Source: Streptomyces chumphonensis
GTDB lineage: Bacteria; Actinomycetota; Actinomycetes; Streptomycetales; Streptomycetaceae
NCBI RefSeq assembly: GCF_014779715.1
Contig: NZ_JACXYU010000002.1
Location: forward strand, 434,001 to 498,000
Length of the DNA: 64,000 bases
Direction: 5' to 3'
Part shown: one piece after another, positions 60,344-64,000 of the stretch
Layout: each line of letters starts with the position of its first letter
How positions within the stretch are numbered: the stretch's first letter is position 1
Position numbers and translations under genes: made by a program
Notes under the pieces: generated by a model
The model's input: the letters and a program-made list of their open reading frames with translations, nothing else
Database searches by the model: none
Told to the model about the DNA's origin: nothing

Positions 60344-62458
60344 ATGCAGATCTGGCCGGGGCAGGCGTATCCGCTGGGCGCCACGTACGACGGCGCGGGG
60401 ACCAACTTCGCCGTGTTCTCGGAGGCGGCCGACCGCGTCGAGCTGTGCCTGCTGCACGACGACGGCTCGGAGACGGCCGTCGAACTGCGCGAGTCGGACG
60501 CCTTCGTGCGGCACGCGTACCTGCCGGGCGTCATGCCGGGCCAGCGGTACGGGTTCCGGGTGCACGGACCCTACGAGCCGGAGCGCGGGCAGCGCTGCAA
60601 CAGCGCGAAGCTCCTGCTGGACCCGTACGCCAAGGCCATGAGCGGCCGCATCGACTGGGACGAGGCGGTGTACGGCTACCACTTCGGCCAGCCCGAGCGG
60701 CGCAACGACCTGGACTCGGCGCCGCACACGATGGCGTCCGTCGTGGTGAACCCGTACTTCGACTGGGGCGACGACCGGCTGCCGCGCACGGAGTACCACC
60801 GCACGGTCATCTACGAGGCCCACGTCAAGGGCCTCACCATGCTCCACCCCGACCTCCCCGAGGAGCTGCGCGGTACGTACGCGGCGCTGGGCCACCCGGC
60901 GATCATCGAGCACCTCACGCGGCTGGGCGTCACGGCGCTGGAGCTGATGCCGGTGCACCAGTTCGTGACCGACCACCGGCTCGCGGACGCCGGACTCGCG
61001 AACTACTGGGGCTACAACACCATCGGGTTCTTCGCGCCCCACAACACCTACGCCTCCTGGGGCGACCGGGGCCAGCAGGTGCTGGAGTTCAAGCAGATGG
61101 TGCGGGCCCTGCACACGGCGGGGATCGAGGTCATCCTCGACGTCGTCTACAACCACACGGCCGAGGGGAACCACCTGGGCCCGACCCTGTCCTTCCGGGG
61201 CCTGGACAACGCCTCGTACTACCGGCTCGCGGACGACCCGCGCTACTACACGGACACCACCGGAACCGGCAACTCCCTGCTGATGCGCAGCCCGCACGTG
61301 CTCCAGCTCATCATGGACTCGCTGCGCTACTGGGTCACCGAGATGCACGTCGACGGGTTCCGCTTCGATCTCGCGGCCACCCTGGCCCGGCAGTTCCACG
61401 AGGTGGACCGGCTGTCGTCCTTCTTCGACCTGGTGCAGCAGGACCCGGTGGTGAGCCAGGTCAAGCTCATCGCCGAGCCCTGGGACGTCGGCGAGGGCGG
61501 CTACCAGGTCGGCAACTTCCCGCCGCTGTGGACCGAGTGGAACGGCATGTACCGGGACACCGTGCGGGACCTGTGGCGCGGCGAGCCGCGCACGCTCGCG
61601 GAGTTCGGCTCCCGGCTGACCGGCTCCTCGGACCTCTACCAGGACGACGGGCGGCGCCCGCTGGCGTCGATCAACTTCGTCTCCTGCCACGACGGGTTCA
61701 CCCTGCACGACCTGGTGTCCTACAACGAGAAGCACAACGACGCCAACGGCGAGAACAACCGGGACGGCGAGGGCCACAACCGGTCGTGGAACTGCGGCGC
61801 GGAGGGTGACACGCGGGAACCCGGCGTGCTGGCGCTGCGGCGCCGGCAGATGCGCAACTTCGCCGCGACGCTCATGCTGTCCCAGGGCGTGCCCATGCTC
61901 AGTCACGGTGACGAGTTCGCACGCACCCAGCGCGGGAACAACAACGCGTACTGCCAGGACAGCGAGCTGGCCTGGGTGCACTGGCCGGCGCCCGGCGAGG
62001 AGCATCCGATGTGCGAGTTCGTCCGGGCGATGGTGTGGCTGCGGCGGGACCACCCGGTCTTCCGGCGCCGGCGCTTCTTCCACGGCCGCCCGGTCGAGGG
62101 CACGCACGACGAGCTCTCCGACATCGCCTGGTTCACCCCCGAGGGCGAGGAGATGACGCTGCAGGACTGGCAGGAGGCGCACGCCCGGGCGCTGACCGTC
62201 TTCCTCAACGGCCACGCGATCTCCGAGCCCGGTCCGCGCGGCGAGCCGATCCACGACGACTCGTTCATCCTCATGTTCAACGCGCACGACGAGAAGCTGG
62301 ACTTCACCGTGCCGGCCGACCACGGCAAGCAGTGGCGCACGGTCGTGGACACGGCGCGGGAGGAGGGCCACCCGCCGTGGGTGGGGCCCGACGTCCCGGG
62401 CGGCGACGTGGTGACGGTCACCGACCGGAGCCTCGTGGTGCTGCAGCGGCCGGCCTGA
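60344..62458 (+). CDS. glgX: Glycogen debranching enzyme (isoamylase-type)
   Basis: The 704-aa GH13 enzyme has an N-terminal CBM48 domain (about 8-110) and the barrel with DVVYNHTAEGN, the nucleophile Asp in DGFRFDLA, acid/base Glu in LIAEPWD and the third Asp in VSCHDGFTL. It hydrolyses alpha-1,6 branches of glycogen or limit dextrins. The ATG at 60344, preceded by AGAGGG, begins MQIWPGQAYPLGATYDG, a normal GlgX N-terminus. TreZ lies convergent to it. Confidence 0.93.
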   Translation: MQIWPGQAYPLGATYDGAGTNFAVFSEAADRVELCLLHDDGSETAVELRESDAFVRHAYLPGVMPGQRYGFRVHGPYEPERGQRCNSAKLLLDPYAKAMSGRIDWDEAVYGYHFGQPERRNDLDSAPHTMASVVVNPYFDWGDDRLPRTEYHRTVIYEAHVKGLTMLHPDLPEELRGTYAALGHPAIIEHLTRLGVTALELMPVHQFVTDHRLADAGLANYWGYNTIGFFAPHNTYASWGDRGQQVLEFKQMVRALHTAGIEVILDVVYNHTAEGNHLGPTLSFRGLDNASYYRLADDPRYYTDTTGTGNSLLMRSPHVLQLIMDSLRYWVTEMHVDGFRFDLAATLARQFHEVDRLSSFFDLVQQDPVVSQVKLIAEPWDVGEGGYQVGNFPPLWTEWNGMYRDTVRDLWRGEPRTLAEFGSRLTGSSDLYQDDGRRPLASINFVSCHDGFTLHDLVSYNEKHNDANGENNRDGEGHNRSWNCGAEGDTREPGVLALRRRQMRNFAATLMLSQGVPMLSHGDEFARTQRGNNNAYCQDSELAWVHWPAPGEEHPMCEFVRAMVWLRRDHPVFRRRRFFHGRPVEGTHDELSDIAWFTPEGEEMTLQDWQEAHARALTVFLNGHAISEPGPRGEPIHDDSFILMFNAHDEKLDFTVPADHGKQWRTVVDTAREEGHPPWVGPDVPGGDVVTVTDRSLVVLQRPA

Positions 62459-62501
62459 GCCGGCCCGCGGCCCGCTCGGGGGCGCCGGACCTCCCGTCGC
62501 G

Positions 62502-64000
62502 TCAGACCTTGAGGACGACCGCCGCGTGCGCGGGCAGCCGCGTCCCCGCGCAGCGGTGCGTCGTCGCCAGCCGCTCCCCCTCGGCGAGTTCGGGGACGTC
62601 GGCCGGGGCGTCGCCGAGGTTGACGGCCACGAGCAGGGTGCTGTGCCGGACCGTCAGCCAGCGCGCCCCCTCGGCCGTCGACCCCGTCCGCACGCTCACG
62701 TCCCCCAGCCGCAGGGCCGGGTCGAGATGCTCGCGACGGACGGCGATCAGCCGGCGGTGCCACTCCAGCAGCCAGGCGTGGTCCGGGCGGCGGGGCTCGT
62801 CCCAGTCCAGGCAGGAGCGTTCGCGGGTGGCCGGGTCCTGCGGGTCGGGGATGTCCGCCTCGGCCCAGCCGTGCGCGGCGAACTCGCGACGCCGCCCGGT
62901 GCGGACCGCTGCGGCCAGCTGCGGGTCCGGGTGATCGGTGAAGTACTGCCACGGGGTGCGGGCGCCCCACTCCTCCCCCATGAACAGCATCGGGGTGAAG
63001 GGGCCGCACAGGACGAGCGCGGCGGCGCAGGCGGAGCGCTCGGGGCCGAGCCTGGCGGCGAGCCGGTCGCCGAGCGCCCGGTTGCCGATCTGGTCGTGGG
63101 TCTGGGCGTAGCCGACGAGGCGGTGGGCGGGCGTGGCGGCGTCCAGCCGGCGGCCGTGCCCCCGGCCCCGGAAGGCGGAGTAGGTGCCGTCGTGGAAGAA
63201 GCCGCCGGTGAGGGTCTTCGCCAGGGCGGCCAGGGGGTCGCGGGCGAAGTCGGCGTAGTAGCCCTGCGCCTCGCCGGTGAGGGCGGTGTGCAGGGCGTGG
63301 TGGAAGTCGTCGTTCCACTGGGCGTGCAGCCCGAGCCCGCCGCGCTCGCGCGGTGCGGTGGTGGCGGGGTCGTTGCGGTCGGACTCGGCGATGAGGAACA
63401 GCGGCCGCCGGAGCTCGGCGGCGAGGGCGTCCACGGCGGCCGAGAGCCGGGCCAGGAAGTGCTCGGCACGGGTGTCGGCGAGGGCGTGGACGGCGTCGAG
63501 CCGCAGGCCGTCCAGGTCGTACGCGCGCAGGAAGGCGAGCGCGCTGCCGACGAAGTAGTCCCGGACCTCGTCGGAACCGGGGGCGTCGAGGTTGACGGCC
63601 GCGCCCCACGGGGTGTGGTGGCGGTCGGTGAAGTACGGGCCGAAGGCGGGCAGGTGGTTGCCGGACGGGCCGAGGTGGTTGTGGACGACGTCGAGCACGA
63701 CGCCCAGCCCGTGGGCGTGGGCCGCGGCCACGAACCGGCGCAGTCCGGCGGGCCCGCCGTAGGGCTCGTGCACGGCCCAGGGCGCCACGCCGTCGTAGCC
63801 CCAGCCGTGCCGGCCGGGGAACGGGCACAGTGGCATGAGCTGGACGTGCGTCACCCCCAGGTCGGCCAGGTGGGCCAGGTGTCCGGCGGCGGCGTCGAAC
63901 GTCCCCGCGCGGGTGAAGGTGCCCAGGTGCAGCTCGTAGAGCACCGCACCGGCCAGGCCCCGGCCCGGCCAGGGGGCGCGCGGGCCGCCCTCGTCGCCGA
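62502..64000 (-). CDS. treZ: Malto-oligosyltrehalose trehalohydrolase, partial (5' end outside window)
   Basis: The window holds about the last 499 codons of this GH13 enzyme, which releases trehalose from maltooligosyltrehalose. Visible are LYELHLGTFTRAGTF (start of the catalytic domain), DVVHNHLGPSGN, the nucleophile Asp in LDGLRLDAVHA, the acid/base Glu in LIAESD and the third Asp in QTHDQIGNR. The N-terminal CBM48-like part lies beyond position 64000. TreY is expected upstream. The convergent glgX places it in a glycogen/trehalose region. Confidence 0.92.
   Translation of the reverse strand, partial: GDEGGPRAPWPGRGLAGAVLYELHLGTFTRAGTFDAAAGHLAHLADLGVTHVQLMPLCPFPGRHGWGYDGVAPWAVHEPYGGPAGLRRFVAAAHAHGLGVVLDVVHNHLGPSGNHLPAFGPYFTDRHHTPWGAAVNLDAPGSDEVRDYFVGSALAFLRAYDLDGLRLDAVHALADTRAEHFLARLSAAVDALAAELRRPLFLIAESDRNDPATTAPRERGGLGLHAQWNDDFHHALHTALTGEAQGYYADFARDPLAALAKTLTGGFFHDGTYSAFRGRGHGRRLDAATPAHRLVGYAQTHDQIGNRALGDRLAARLGPERSACAAALVLCGPFTPMLFMGEEWGARTPWQYFTDHPDPQLAAAVRTGRRREFAAHGWAEADIPDPQDPATRERSCLDWDEPRRPDHAWLLEWHRRLIAVRREHLDPALRLGDVSVRTGSTAEGARWLTVRHSTLLVAVNLGDAPADVPELAEGERLATTHRCAGTRLPAHAAVVLKV

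Noticed and set aside
1..64000. tRNA, rRNA, CRISPR, insertion sequence or prophage
   Set aside because: No such sequences were recognised. The short tandem repeats at 26705-26760 and 40964-40997 have no unique spacers.

Overview
The window is a stretch of a Streptomyces-type (high-GC actinomycete) chromosome. The evidence is a strong third-position G/C bias throughout, frequent GTG starts, and recognisable actinomycete regulatory sites: a DasR-type site, an iron box and two Zur-type boxes. Gene content also fits, with BrkB, SpoIIE-type, SAV2148/HEPN, DUF2637 and a sulfite reductase leader peptide. No rRNA, tRNA, CRISPR array, insertion sequence or prophage was seen.

Layout. (1) 1-12.5 kb is a purine-catabolism neighbourhood: the end of gcl, an XdhC maturation factor, an NCS2 purine permease, a three-subunit xanthine dehydrogenase operon and a divergent PucR regulator. 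An EEP-family membrane protein, a MarP-like periplasmic protease and a secreted AA10 LPMO with a DasR-like operator are interposed. (2) 12.5-26.6 kb is the most interesting region. It holds a RiPP biosynthetic operon on the minus strand (37-aa precursor, RRE/E1-like partner, S15/CocE-type hydrolase, YcaO, SagB-like dehydrogenase, two ABC half-exporters). Next to it are a FecB/FecCD/FepC-type metallophore importer and a divergent beta-propeller-like protein. Zur-like boxes precede both the precursor gene and the importer/propeller intergenic region. This suggests a zinc-responsive RiPP, possibly a zincophore, related to the amidine (streptamidine-like) YcaO family. (3) 26.6-41 kb is housekeeping and regulation: XRE regulator, TPR protein, GntR regulator, iron-boxed FhuF-like protein, DUF2637 membrane protein, PP2C-like protein, AdaA-AlkA DNA repair with an MFS partner, SpoIIE phosphatase, BrkB, PfkB kinase and GNAT. 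(4) 41-49.5 kb is a tightly coupled assimilatory sulfur operon: leader peptide, sulfite reductase, zinc-ribbon protein, cysH, cysC, cysD, cysN, ABC ATPase and permease without a binding protein, and a sirohydrochlorin chelatase. (5) 49.6-58.8 kb is cell-wall polymer synthesis: two multidomain GT2/TagF-like proteins of 742 and 1454 aa and a CDP-alcohol phosphatidyltransferase. (6) 58.8-64 kb contains a HEPN-domain protein, glgX and the 3' part of treZ.

The RiPP, cys and xdh regions are built as chains of genes overlapping by a few bases (ATGA/GTGA), which indicates polycistronic, translationally coupled expression. Functional statements rest on motifs and on remembered family knowledge; no database search was run.
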